From Bryobacterales bacterium (GTDB lineage Bacteria > Acidobacteriota > Terriglobia > Bryobacterales > Bryobacteraceae): DNA of 64,000 nucleotides. Shown here one piece after another: positions 9,503 through 17,748 of the stretch (within the stretch, counting starts at the first letter, position 1; each line of letters begins with the position of its first letter). The notes beneath the pieces were generated by a model. It was not told where the DNA came from and made no database searches. It was given only the letters and a program-made list of their open reading frames with translations. The stretch covers positions 1 through 64,000 of the forward strand of contig PMOK01000349.1 of assembly GCA_003162425.1 (NCBI GenBank). Direction: 5' to 3'. A program made the position numbers and the translations under genes.

Positions 9503-10336
9503 CTATTCGAGGTACTGACGGAAGTCCCACTCTTCGCCGGCAGCATCAGACCAGATACGGTCGAAGTAGGAACTGAAGGCGAAGTACAGCGAGTCGACAT
9601 CGCGCGATCCGCGAAGTCGCACTACATGCAACTGCGGTAATTCAGCGCCGGTTCCCTTTCCCAATACGTAGTAGCTCGCTAAACAAATAGAATCGTCCAC
9701 AAACATCAAGCGAAAGGTTGGCACCTCAGCGTAGAAGCGCACCCGGATATTCCAGGCGCGCCTATTTCGAAGGTCCGCAATCATACGGAGGGAATCGTGA
9801 ACGGTCTTCTTGTAAAGCGCGGGTTCCTTGTTCGCGCTTAGCGCCATCTTCCCTAGGTCCGGGTGATTAGGCCGGCACAGTAGGAAGCGAACAGGCCGGT
9901 CGGGCCTGTTGCATCGCCCGACTGCTTCTTCGAACTCCGGCCGCTGATCTGTTAGCTTCCCGGCGCCGATCCCTAGAAAGTCCAATGAGCTTGAGGCCAG
10001 CCGGAGCGCTTTCTGAAAGTCGATGCCAGACGCAATCTGGCGGTCGGCGCCCACCAACCCGATGCGCCAAAACTGGTTGAGCTCCGAATGAACGATCCAA
10101 ACGAGCACGGCACTCGATAGAAAGATAAACAGAAAGGTGCCAGATCGGCAAACGTAAGCATAAGCCGAGTTCAGAACTATCCAACATAGACCGACTCCTG
10201 CCAAGACGAACCTCCGGTATGCCGGGTTGCCGGTGCTCCAGCGAGCGTGACTCCACTTCAACACCGCAACGATTGCCAGCAGGACGACACCAGCGGCAAT
10301 GTTGATCCAGAAGGACTCTAAGCCCTGATCTGACAT
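9503..10336 (-). CDS. Membrane protein: three N-terminal helices plus PLD-like cytoplasmic domain
   Basis: 277 residues. Hydrophobic segments at about 8-27, 42-61 and 66-83 are followed by a soluble domain (95-265). That domain contains DFLGIGAGKLT, RPVRFLLCRPNHPDL and FRLMFVDDSICLASYYVLG, a pattern seen in phospholipase-D-like domains of conflict systems. No HKD motif (HxKxxxxD) can be found, so it is probably not a phospholipase; it may bind a nucleotide or lipid. It overlaps the HARE-Nudix gene by 19 bp and is followed after 2 bp by the nucleotidyltransferase. Membrane attachment next to a DNA-modification gene and a nucleotide-handling pair is compatible with an effector role, but this is inference. 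Function not otherwise recognised. Confidence 0.6.
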   Translation of the reverse strand: MSDQGLESFWINIAAGVVLLAIVAVLKWSHARWSTGNPAYRRFVLAGVGLCWIVLNSAYAYVCRSGTFLFIFLSSAVLVWIVHSELNQFWRIGLVGADRQIASGIDFQKALRLASSSLDFLGIGAGKLTDQRPEFEEAVGRCNRPDRPVRFLLCRPNHPDLGKMALSANKEPALYKKTVHDSLRMIADLRNRRAWNIRVRFYAEVPTFRLMFVDDSICLASYYVLGKGTGAELPQLHVVRLRGSRDVDSLYFAFSSYFDRIWSDAAGEEWDFRQYLE

Positions 10337-11217
10337 CGATTAGCGCTGAGTTCGGCCTCGATGATCATGTGTGACCAATTCTCGAAGTCGCTTAGCCGCG
10401 CCTGAATTTGTTCCAGCGTCTCGAATTTGGCATCCATCAAAAACCCTCTCTCTCCGATCTCAAATTTTCCTGTACGAAGCCATACGTCATAGGAGATTCC
10501 CAAGTGCTGCCGGCTGACAGGGCGTGAGTCGTCGTACAAAAGACCGCGGTAGGAAATCTCGGTTATCTCCCCCGCCTTAAGACGGAGTTCCTCACCTAAT
10601 TCTCGTTCAAGCAGAGCCGCACCAAGGCCAGGATCGAAAATGTTCAGGAGCCTGCTGATGTCATCGGGGTTTAGGTGGCCCCCGAAGGCGATGGAATACA
10701 TTCCGTGCAGGCGAGATTCGGGTAGCCTTTTCGTCCGTTTGTACGTCAGGTATCGATCATCATGGTGGACGATGAACACAGACACCAATTGGATAACCGA
10801 AAGATCCTCTTCTGCTTCTCGGCGGCGCATCTCGCGACATTCCTCCAAGAGAGCGTCACGATCAAAACTGTTTCGATGAATGCCAACGCTCGGAACATAA
10901 GAGGATAGGGACGCCGCAGGAAATACGACGATGTCTTCATCGAACAAGGCCTTCTTATATCGATCCGCCACGTGCTCTGAAAGCCTCCCCTTCCACTCGC
11001 GTAACGCAAATTTTCCCTTGCCTGTGCGCATGAACAGTGAGCCGGGCCCCTGGCTCAATATGTTCGTGGAAAGCTTGGACTTCATCGTAAGCCAAGGCGT
11101 GAGTCCATTCGAGTGCAGACGCGCCTCCCGAATAGCGATCTGGGTAATCTCCTGGGCGGTCAAGGGTTCCCCAGAGCCCTTCAGCACCTCATACGCCGCC
11201 TTCAAGAAATCAGCCAC
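10318..11217 (-). CDS. HARE-HTH domain fused to a Nudix-like hydrolase domain
   Basis: 299 residues, first gene of the four-gene operon. Residues 1-75 form a HARE-HTH winged helix (FLKAAYEVLKGSGEPLTAQE, later LFMRTGKGKFALREW), a module found in restriction enzymes, RNA polymerase delta and chromatin proteins. After a linker, residues 140-260 look like a Nudix fold: VIQLVSVFIVHHDDRYLTYKR, then FGGHLNPDD and, after an insertion, LLERELGEEL (203-212), which keeps the RExxEE core of the Nudix box. Nudix enzymes cleave nucleoside diphosphates linked to another group. Combination with the NMNAT-like protein encoded downstream recalls NadM-Nudix bifunctional enzymes, here split. The gene probably starts the operon; about 127 bp separate it from the divergent UPF0175 gene. 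Confidence 0.75.
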   Translation of the reverse strand: MADFLKAAYEVLKGSGEPLTAQEITQIAIREARLHSNGLTPWLTMKSKLSTNILSQGPGSLFMRTGKGKFALREWKGRLSEHVADRYKKALFDEDIVVFPAASLSSYVPSVGIHRNSFDRDALLEECREMRRREAEEDLSVIQLVSVFIVHHDDRYLTYKRTKRLPESRLHGMYSIAFGGHLNPDDISRLLNIFDPGLGAALLERELGEELRLKAGEITEISYRGLLYDDSRPVSRQHLGISYDVWLRTGKFEIGERGFLMDAKFETLEQIQARLSDFENWSHMIIEAELSANRCQIRA

Positions 11218-11344
11218 TGTATACTCTGGAGTCTATCTAAAACTGAAGCGCTACGGTATCACATACGCCAAGCACCTCCAGCCCCCGGGCAAGTCCATGC
11301 CCCAAAACCATCGGTCTTGAGATAATTAATTCAGGAAGCGACCG

Positions 11345-11620
11345 ATGCAGATTACGTTGGAACTGCCGGAGGACATCGCGCGAGGGCTTGAATGCAAGTG
11401 GAAGGACCTGCCTCGCGCCGCTCTGGAGAGCTTGGCGCTTGAGGCATACCGATCGGGCGCTCTCGCGGCGGCGCAGATTCGCCGGCTCCTTGGTTTCGAA
11501 ACGCGGATTCAATTGGATGCCTTCTTAAAGGACCACGAGATCTACGACTACACAGCGTCGGATTTCGAACACGACCGCGAAATCCTGCGTCAGCTCCGTA
11601 CGAGAGAGTCTCTCCACTGA
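11345..11620 (+). CDS. UPF0175 family protein (antitoxin-like), solitary
   Basis: 91 residues with the UPF0175 pattern: N-terminal strand QITLELPEDIA, helix ALESLALEAYRSGALAAAQI and the segment IRRLLGFETRIQLDAFLKDH. Members are usually encoded next to a PIN/DUF3368 toxin and act as antitoxins. No such toxin follows; the next gene is the MOSC protein. The start ATG has a CAGGAAG sequence 7 bp upstream. It marks the right edge of the accessory island and may be an orphaned antitoxin. Confidence 0.8.
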   Translation: MQITLELPEDIARGLECKWKDLPRAALESLALEAYRSGALAAAQIRRLLGFETRIQLDAFLKDHEIYDYTASDFEHDREILRQLRTRESLH

Positions 11621-11771
11621 GCCACGTTCTCTAGTCCGGGAATGGGGCGGCGGATCATCCAACCGGCGGAAGACGAATGAACTCAATTCTGAATTCGGGG
11701 ACGTGCAGCGCCCCCTTCTGGCTCCTGGATTCTCGGGCACAGCAGTGCCCGGCGGAGCCGAAGCTTCCGCT

Positions 11772-12266
11772 ATGACCGGCTCCATTATCCAAATCAACAT
11801 CTCCCCCGGCGGCATACCCAAGCGTCCGATTCCCGACGCCATCGTCACCGCTGAAGGCATCCGCGGCGATCGCTGGTCGCATCCCGATATTCACGGCGGA
11901 CCCAACCAGGCGCTACTGCTGATTACGTCCGAAGGCATCGACGAGCTCATCGAGCAAGGTTTCCCGCTATTTCCTGGCGCACTGGGCGAGAACCTGACGA
12001 CGCTCGGCCTCGACCGGCGGCAAATGCGTATCGGCCAACGTTTCCGCGCCGGCGAAGTTTTCTTCGAGCTCACCAAACGGCGCGCACCGTGCGCCACACT
12101 CAACATGTACGGCCCAGGAATCCAACAAGCCATTTTCGACACTCAAGTGAAGGCCGGCGACCCGTCGAGTCTGCGCTGGGGTCTCAGCGGATTCTATGCG
12201 CGAGTCCTCAGAAGTGGCACCCTCCGATCGCAGGATCCAATCGCTCTGATAGAGCAGGTGGTTTAG
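11772..12266 (+). CDS. MOSC domain protein
   Basis: A 164-residue stand-alone MOSC domain. MOSC proteins carry sulfur or bind molybdenum cofactor. The conserved cysteine is present in RRAPCATLNMYGPG, preceded by IRGDRWSHPDIHGGPNQALL and FPGALGENLTTLGLDRRQM, which are the family's hallmark segments. The ATG at 11772 is preferred to the in-frame ATG at 11703, because the extension is low-complexity and covers a hairpin (GGGCAC/GTGCCC at 11735-11750). The exact substrate is unknown; YiiM-like N-hydroxylated base reduction is one possibility. glnE starts 37 bp downstream. Confidence 0.88.
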   Translation: MTGSIIQINISPGGIPKRPIPDAIVTAEGIRGDRWSHPDIHGGPNQALLLITSEGIDELIEQGFPLFPGALGENLTTLGLDRRQMRIGQRFRAGEVFFELTKRRAPCATLNMYGPGIQQAIFDTQVKAGDPSSLRWGLSGFYARVLRSGTLRSQDPIALIEQVV

Positions 12267-12303
12267 CAGGTATAATTGGTCTAGTAGACCACGTCGTCTA
12301 ACT

Positions 12304-15192
12304 ATGTCCAGTCTGCTCGAAACCATCGCGTTCCGCCAGCCTCGGCGTGCTCAAGGCGAGATCGCGGCGTTAGCCGGCGGCCTTCCTTCCGTCACCCAGA
12401 CTCAGATCGAGGCGTTGCTCGCCTCGGCGGCCGACCCCGATGCCGCGCTCCATTACCTGGCCAGCCTGAAACACCAATATCCCGATGCGTTCAAACGGTT
12501 GGTGCAATCCCAGACGCACCTGCAGCAATTGATCGCTGTTTTCTCCAACAGCCGTTTTCTTTCCGACGAAATTCTGCAAAACCCGCAATGGATCGAGCAG
12601 CTAGACGACCTGGATCGCGTCCTGCTGGACGGCGAGTACAAGAAGCGCCTCATCGCATTTCTGAAACACCAACCTGAGGGAACCCCCGAGGCGTTGTCTC
12701 TCGCGTTGTTTCGACGCCAGCAGATTCTACGGATCTTGCTGCGCGACATTCTGGGTCTGTGCGCGTTGTCGGAAACCACTGAGGAGCTGTCCAACCTGGC
12801 CGACGCCATCCTGGATGTGAGCTACGAACGCATCCGGGCGGAACTGGTCTCGAAGCACGGCGTTCCACGATATGTGGATGAGGACGGCAAGCCACGCGAG
12901 TGCGGCATGTCGGTGATCGCGCTTGGGAAGTTGGGTGGCCGGGAACTCAATTACAGCTCCGACATCGACCTGATGTTCGTCTACACCGCCAGCGGAGAGA
13001 CTGACGGTAAGAATTCCATCTCGAACAAAGAGTTTTACAAGAAGGTCGCGAATCAATACACGGAGCTGCTTTCCACTTACACCGCGGAGGGTCTGTGCTA
13101 TCGCGTGGACTTGCGCCTGCGGCCCGACGGCAGTCTGGGCGAAGTATGCATTTCACTCGACGGCGCCGAAAAATATTACCAGACGCGCGCGCGCGATTGG
13201 GAATTGCAGATGCTGATTAAAGCGCGGGTCGCCGCAGGGGATCCGGACACTGGCCGCGAGCTGCTGGATTCGGTTGAGCCGCTTACCTATTCCACCACGC
13301 TCGATTTCTCGGCTGTTGAAGCGGTCTCCGCCACGCGCGAACGCATCAGCGAAAAACTGAACCGGCGCCGTCTGGGGAAATCGGCATTCGACGTCAAGTT
13401 GGCTCCCGGAGGCATCCGCGATATCGAGTTTCTGGTGCAGTGTTTGCAGCGGCTGCACGGCGGGCGCGTGCCTTGGGTGCGGCATGGCGGGACCATGCTG
13501 GCGCTGGCGCGGCTTAACGATAAAGATCTTCTGTCGGCCGCCGAATATGGCCGGTTGGTTTCGGCCTACCGCTTTTTGCGCAACCTGGAACACCGGCTCC
13601 AGTTCGCTGACGATCGCCAGACGCACACGCTACCCACCACCGAGCGCGATCTGGATCTGCTGTCGCAGAGAATGCCCAGCGCGCAACTCGGCAGCGCGCC
13701 CTCGCGCGAAAAACTGCTGCACGAATTGAACGCGCACCTGGAAGCAGTGCAGGAGATCTATCACCGTGTGATCCACGCGCAGCGCCCCAGTTACTACAAC
13801 CTGCCGCCTCCCGCTCCAGCCGAAGTGGAGCGGCCTGAAACCGGTGAGGCCGTTACCACGAACCTGGTCCGATTCCTCGACGAATGCGCGCCAGAGCTTG
13901 CAAACCGTGTTTTGCGCGCGGGACTTCGCCGAGGCGCGGGCGCCTTTGAACACTTTCTCGAAAAGGTGGTGCCTAACCCGGAGTGGTTGTCGCTGCTCAA
14001 TTCCAATGAAGCCGTGGCGCGCTACACGTTGGATATTTTCGAACACAGCCCTTACTTCGCCGAAGAATTAATCCGCAGCCCTGAATTGATGGAAGAACTC
14101 AGGCGGCTGGGCACTGCAAACGATGTCCCGTTCGCGGAAGCAGCCGGGCATTTCCAAGATGTTTCCGATCTGCGCCGATTCTTCCGCCGCGAAATGTTTC
14201 GAATTCAGGCTGCCGGCATGTGTCTGCGCCTGCCGGTCTTCGAGACGCTGGAAACCACTTCGGACTTGGCCGACGCCGCTATTGCCGCCACCTACCGGAT
14301 GGCGCTGGAACAGGTTGCCGCGTCGCATCCTCCGGTCACGCCCGGCTACCAGTTGCAAAACCAACTGATGGTGATCGCGCTGGGTCGCCTAGGTATGCGT
14401 GAATTCGATCTGGCTTCCGATGCGGATCTGGTTTTCGTCCTGCCCGACGAGGATCATGACGAACATCTGTTCTGGACCCGCGTGGCCGGCCGCATGATCG
14501 ACCTCATCACCGCCTACACCGGAACCGGATTGATGTTCTCCGTGGATACTCGCTTGCGCCCCAATGGAAGCGCCGGTGCACTGGTGCAATCCGAGGCGTC
14601 TTACAAGGACTATTTCTCGAAGAACGCGGAAGCCTGGGAGGGCATCTCCTACATGAAGGCCCGCGCTGTTGCCGGCAACGAAGAGCGCGCCACCAAGTTC
14701 CTGAATGAACTGCAACAAGTGGACTGGCGCAAATATGGCCAGAGCGGCCGCTCGAAAAAAGATCTGCGCCAGATGCGCTTGCGGCTTGAGAAAGAACAGG
14801 GCGCCGGTCATCCGCTGAAGGCCGGCCTGGGTGGCTTCTACGATATCGATTTCTCTTTGCTGTATCTGAGGCTCAAGGCCGCTGGAATCTTCTACAAAGT
14901 TCTAAACACGCCCGCGCGCATCAACATCATCGAAGCCATGGGCCATCTGGAGCGAGCCGATGCCGAATTTCTACGCGACGCCGCAACATTTTATCGCGCC
15001 ATGGATCATGGACTGCGGGTTTATTCAGGACACGCCGAAGGCAGCTTGCCAAATTCCGAGTCGCAGCTAGAAGTCCTAACCGAACTGGTACACCGCTGGA
15101 CCCCCGAACATCTCAACCATCAGCCGCTGAAGATCGAGCTTTCCAAAATCCAAAACCGCACCAGAGAAATCTTCGACCGCCTGTTTTCTTAG
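12304..15192 (+). CDS. glnE: Glutamine synthetase adenylyltransferase / adenylyl-removing enzyme
   Basis: A 962-residue bifunctional enzyme that attaches AMP to Tyr397 of GlnA or removes it by phosphorolysis, in response to PII and glutamine. Two nucleotidyltransferase domains are visible: the N-terminal one with GGRELNYSSDIDLMFVY (about residue 211) and the C-terminal one with MREFDLASDADLVFVL (about 698). Each is followed by a helical segment such as LAPGGIRDIEFLVQ and LGGFYDIDFSLLYLRL. Length is normal. Target GlnA is encoded at 2028. No glnB (PII) or glnD gene is in the window. Confidence 0.96.
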   Translation: MSSLLETIAFRQPRRAQGEIAALAGGLPSVTQTQIEALLASAADPDAALHYLASLKHQYPDAFKRLVQSQTHLQQLIAVFSNSRFLSDEILQNPQWIEQLDDLDRVLLDGEYKKRLIAFLKHQPEGTPEALSLALFRRQQILRILLRDILGLCALSETTEELSNLADAILDVSYERIRAELVSKHGVPRYVDEDGKPRECGMSVIALGKLGGRELNYSSDIDLMFVYTASGETDGKNSISNKEFYKKVANQYTELLSTYTAEGLCYRVDLRLRPDGSLGEVCISLDGAEKYYQTRARDWELQMLIKARVAAGDPDTGRELLDSVEPLTYSTTLDFSAVEAVSATRERISEKLNRRRLGKSAFDVKLAPGGIRDIEFLVQCLQRLHGGRVPWVRHGGTMLALARLNDKDLLSAAEYGRLVSAYRFLRNLEHRLQFADDRQTHTLPTTERDLDLLSQRMPSAQLGSAPSREKLLHELNAHLEAVQEIYHRVIHAQRPSYYNLPPPAPAEVERPETGEAVTTNLVRFLDECAPELANRVLRAGLRRGAGAFEHFLEKVVPNPEWLSLLNSNEAVARYTLDIFEHSPYFAEELIRSPELMEELRRLGTANDVPFAEAAGHFQDVSDLRRFFRREMFRIQAAGMCLRLPVFETLETTSDLADAAIAATYRMALEQVAASHPPVTPGYQLQNQLMVIALGRLGMREFDLASDADLVFVLPDEDHDEHLFWTRVAGRMIDLITAYTGTGLMFSVDTRLRPNGSAGALVQSEASYKDYFSKNAEAWEGISYMKARAVAGNEERATKFLNELQQVDWRKYGQSGRSKKDLRQMRLRLEKEQGAGHPLKAGLGGFYDIDFSLLYLRLKAAGIFYKVLNTPARINIIEAMGHLERADAEFLRDAATFYRAMDHGLRVYSGHAEGSLPNSESQLEVLTELVHRWTPEHLNHQPLKIELSKIQNRTREIFDRLFS

Positions 15193-15260
15193 AGAAGGCC
15201 GCAAGCAACCGAACCGAAGAACTGAAGAACAGATGAACCGAAGAACGCGCAAAAAACAGG

Positions 15261-15920
15261 CTACGCCGGTTTTTGCGCTCGCGTCGCCCGAATCACTTCC
15301 AGAAACTGCTTGGCCCGCTCCTCGAACACGTCATAGCGCCCGGCGCGAATATTGGCGCCGTCTATCAACTCGCCACCGACGGCCACCGCGCAGGCGCCGG
15401 CCCGCAGAAAATCGCCAATGGTTTCCAGGTTCACGCCACCGGTCGGTATCATCTCAATTTGTGGAAATGGCGCGCGCAACGACTTGATGTATTTCGCTCC
15501 GCCCACCGCGCTGCACGGAAAAACTTTGATCACATCGCCGCCGGCCTGCCACGCTATCACGACCTCGGTGGGCGTCAACGCTCCGGGCATGATTACTTTC
15601 GAGTAGCGCTTGGCAATCTCTATGGTTGCCGGATTCAGGCTGGGCGTCACGATGAACTCCGCACCCGCCAGCATGCAGGCGCGCGCCGTTTCAGGATCCA
15701 GCACCGTTCCCGCGCCCAGCACTATTTGATCGCCGAATTTGTCTGCAACCTTCTCGAGCGCTCGTAGCGCGCCCGGAACTGTCATGGTGATCTCGGCCAC
15801 GCGGATTCCTCCGCGATAGATCGCGTCGATGGCTTGGATGGCGCCTTCCGCGCTCTCGGTGCGAACCACCGGAACAATGCCAATGTCGATAATGGCCGAA
15901 AGAATCGCGTCTCTCTTCAT
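15261..15920 (-). CDS. eda: KDPG/KHG-type aldolase
   Basis: 219 residues. Cleaves 2-keto-3-deoxy-6-phosphogluconate (or a related 2-keto-3-deoxy acid) to pyruvate and an aldehyde. Class I aldolase residues are present: Arg20 in PVVR, Glu43 in VAEITM and the Schiff-base Lys132 in DVIKVFPCSAVGG; TGGVNLETIG forms the phosphate site. Substrate could also be the galactonate or glucuronate analogue. The ATG at 15920 overlaps the stop of the SDR gene by 4 bp, so the two are co-transcribed, with the SDR gene first. Confidence 0.92.
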   Translation of the reverse strand: MKRDAILSAIIDIGIVPVVRTESAEGAIQAIDAIYRGGIRVAEITMTVPGALRALEKVADKFGDQIVLGAGTVLDPETARACMLAGAEFIVTPSLNPATIEIAKRYSKVIMPGALTPTEVVIAWQAGGDVIKVFPCSAVGGAKYIKSLRAPFPQIEMIPTGGVNLETIGDFLRAGACAVAVGGELIDGANIRAGRYDVFEERAKQFLEVIRATRAQKPA

Positions 15921-16921
15921 GAATTAATGAATCCGTGCGCGCGGAACCAAGCCACTTCGTCGCGCACCGTGTCCTCAAACGGCCGGAAGGTGGCGCCCAA
16001 CTCGCGGATCGCTTTGGAGGAGTCTACCGCAATCTTTCCGTGCATGATGCGGAGGCCGGCAACCGTTAGCAGGGTCGGGGTGCCCGTCAGCCGGGCCCAG
16101 GCCTGGGATGCGGCGCCCACAACCAGCGATAGTCCATACGGAATATTGCGCGTGGGAGCAGCCACGCCCGTCACGCGCTCAAGCGTCGTGAGAACTTGTC
16201 CCAAATCGGCATATTGCCCCCCCACGATGTAACGCTCGCCGGACTGCCCGCGATCCACGGCGTGAATCGTCGCCTGCGCGACATCGCGCGCGTCCACGAT
16301 GGAACATCCGCCATCCAACACGCCCGGTATCTTCCGGTTTAGAAAATCGAGCACTAGTTTTCCGGCCGCGGTCGGCGCCGAATCGCTTGGCCCCCACATC
16401 CACGAAGGCAGGATCATCACAACAGGAAGTGTCCTCTCCTTGAGAAAGCGCTTGATGGCGAGCTCGGTGTCGATTTTGCTCGCGAAGTAAAGGTTCGATG
16501 TTGCATGATCGTCGGGCAACGTGTTTTCGTCGCTGGGGGTGCCGTCCGGGCTCTTGCCGATCACGCCCGCCGCGCTGATGTGGATGGCCTTCTGGACGCC
16601 TTGCTTTTCAGCCGCGATCAGCAGATCCACGGTGCCTTGCACGTTGATCTTTTCGAGTGACGCTTTGTGATCGCCGGGCTGATAATATTCTCGAAAATAC
16701 GCCGCCGTGTGCAACAGAACGTCGCAGCCGGCCAGGCTCGCGGCGAACCCCGCCACGTTGCTCATGTCGCCGGTGATGAAATCGATTTTGGCGTTCGGAA
16801 ATACTCGCTGAGCCTTATCTTTCGAGCGAACCAGCCCTCGCACCTCGTGTCCCTGATCGAGCAGGGCCTGAACCAAATTGCTGCCAAGCAGCCCGGTAGC
16901 TCCAGTAACAAACGCGCGCAT
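15917..16921 (-). CDS. NAD(P)-dependent epimerase/dehydratase (extended SDR)
   Basis: 334 residues of the extended SDR type similar to dihydroflavonol-4-reductase-like and sugar-nucleotide epimerases. N-terminal dinucleotide motif is VTGATGLLGSNL, and the catalytic Tyr-xxx-Lys appears in LYFASKIDTE. VDARDVAQATIHAVDRG is the usual distal segment. The substrate is unknown. Coupled to the downstream KDPG aldolase by a 4-bp overlap, suggesting a sugar-acid pathway (inference). ATG start; divergent from the DUF1080 gene. Confidence 0.88.
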   Translation of the reverse strand: MRAFVTGATGLLGSNLVQALLDQGHEVRGLVRSKDKAQRVFPNAKIDFITGDMSNVAGFAASLAGCDVLLHTAAYFREYYQPGDHKASLEKINVQGTVDLLIAAEKQGVQKAIHISAAGVIGKSPDGTPSDENTLPDDHATSNLYFASKIDTELAIKRFLKERTLPVVMILPSWMWGPSDSAPTAAGKLVLDFLNRKIPGVLDGGCSIVDARDVAQATIHAVDRGQSGERYIVGGQYADLGQVLTTLERVTGVAAPTRNIPYGLSLVVGAASQAWARLTGTPTLLTVAGLRIMHGKIAVDSSKAIRELGATFRPFEDTVRDEVAWFRAHGFINS

Positions 16922-17035
16922 ACGCTAACGAGATATTACAACACTCGCGTAGTCCGTGACTCAAAAGTTCGCGATGTGGCATCATAGTCCTGGGCGGCAT
17001 GGCGATGATCCATTCCGCTACCCCCAAAATTCAAT

Positions 17036-17731
17036 ATGACGCGACTATCAATTTGCATTTCTGTCTCGCTCTGTTTATCTCCGCTCACGCTCGCGTTCGC
17101 CGCTGAGAAGAACGCCTGCACCGGCGACCCAAATCAATGGACCCAAATTTTCGACGGCAAGGACCTCACCGGTTGGAAACACGTCGGCCCGGGCCACATG
17201 ACCGTTGAGGACGGATTGATCCACACCCACGGCGGCATGGGCCTGCTCTATTGGACTGCCGGCCCAATCGAGAATTGCACCCTCCACGTGGTCTTCCGCA
17301 TGCGAGATGAAAACGACAACTCCGGCGTGTTCGTTCGCATACCGCTCGAGCCGCGCGAGGAATGGATGCCGGTCCACTACGGCTACGAAGTCCAGATCGA
17401 CAACCACCCCGAGCGTAGCGAGGACAAGGAAGACGACACACACTCCACCGGCATGCTGTACTCGCTAACCAAACCGTTGGCCACCGCGTGGAAGCCAGGC
17501 CCGGAATGGAACACCATGGACATCACTCTCGATGGCCCGCGCACCATCGTCACATTAAACGGTGTGAAGGTTACCGACTACAAAGAAGGCGATCCGGTGC
17601 CGGCACGTAAGTTCGATTACGAGCCGCAACGTGGACTCCGCCCCATTCTCGGCTACATCGGCCTGCAGAATCACAGCGACAACGACATTGTGTTCTTCAA
17701 GGAAGTGGCTATCAAGCCGCTAAAGAAATAG
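17036..17731 (+). CDS. Secreted DUF1080 protein (3-keto-disaccharide hydrolase family)
   Basis: 231 residues with a Sec signal peptide (about 1-22, SICISVSLCLSPLTLAFAA). The mature part is one DUF1080 beta-sandwich: WTQIFDGKDLTGWKHVG, NCTLHVVFRMRDENDNSGVF, YGYEVQID and the terminal IGLQNHSDNDIVFFKEVAIK. Family members include hydrolases of 3-keto-glycosides. The gene is 17 bp upstream of a Gfo/Idh/MocA oxidoreductase, the usual partner that makes or reduces 3-keto sugars, so a periplasmic 3-keto-glycoside route is likely. Confidence 0.88.
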   Translation: MTRLSICISVSLCLSPLTLAFAAEKNACTGDPNQWTQIFDGKDLTGWKHVGPGHMTVEDGLIHTHGGMGLLYWTAGPIENCTLHVVFRMRDENDNSGVFVRIPLEPREEWMPVHYGYEVQIDNHPERSEDKEDDTHSTGMLYSLTKPLATAWKPGPEWNTMDITLDGPRTIVTLNGVKVTDYKEGDPVPARKFDYEPQRGLRPILGYIGLQNHSDNDIVFFKEVAIKPLKK

Positions 17732-17748
17732 TTGAGGAGACGAATCGT

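Noticed and set aside
9600-10050. Active phospholipase D in the membrane protein of the island
   Set aside because: No HxKxxxxD motif could be found, so only a PLD-like fold is suggested, not phospholipase activity.
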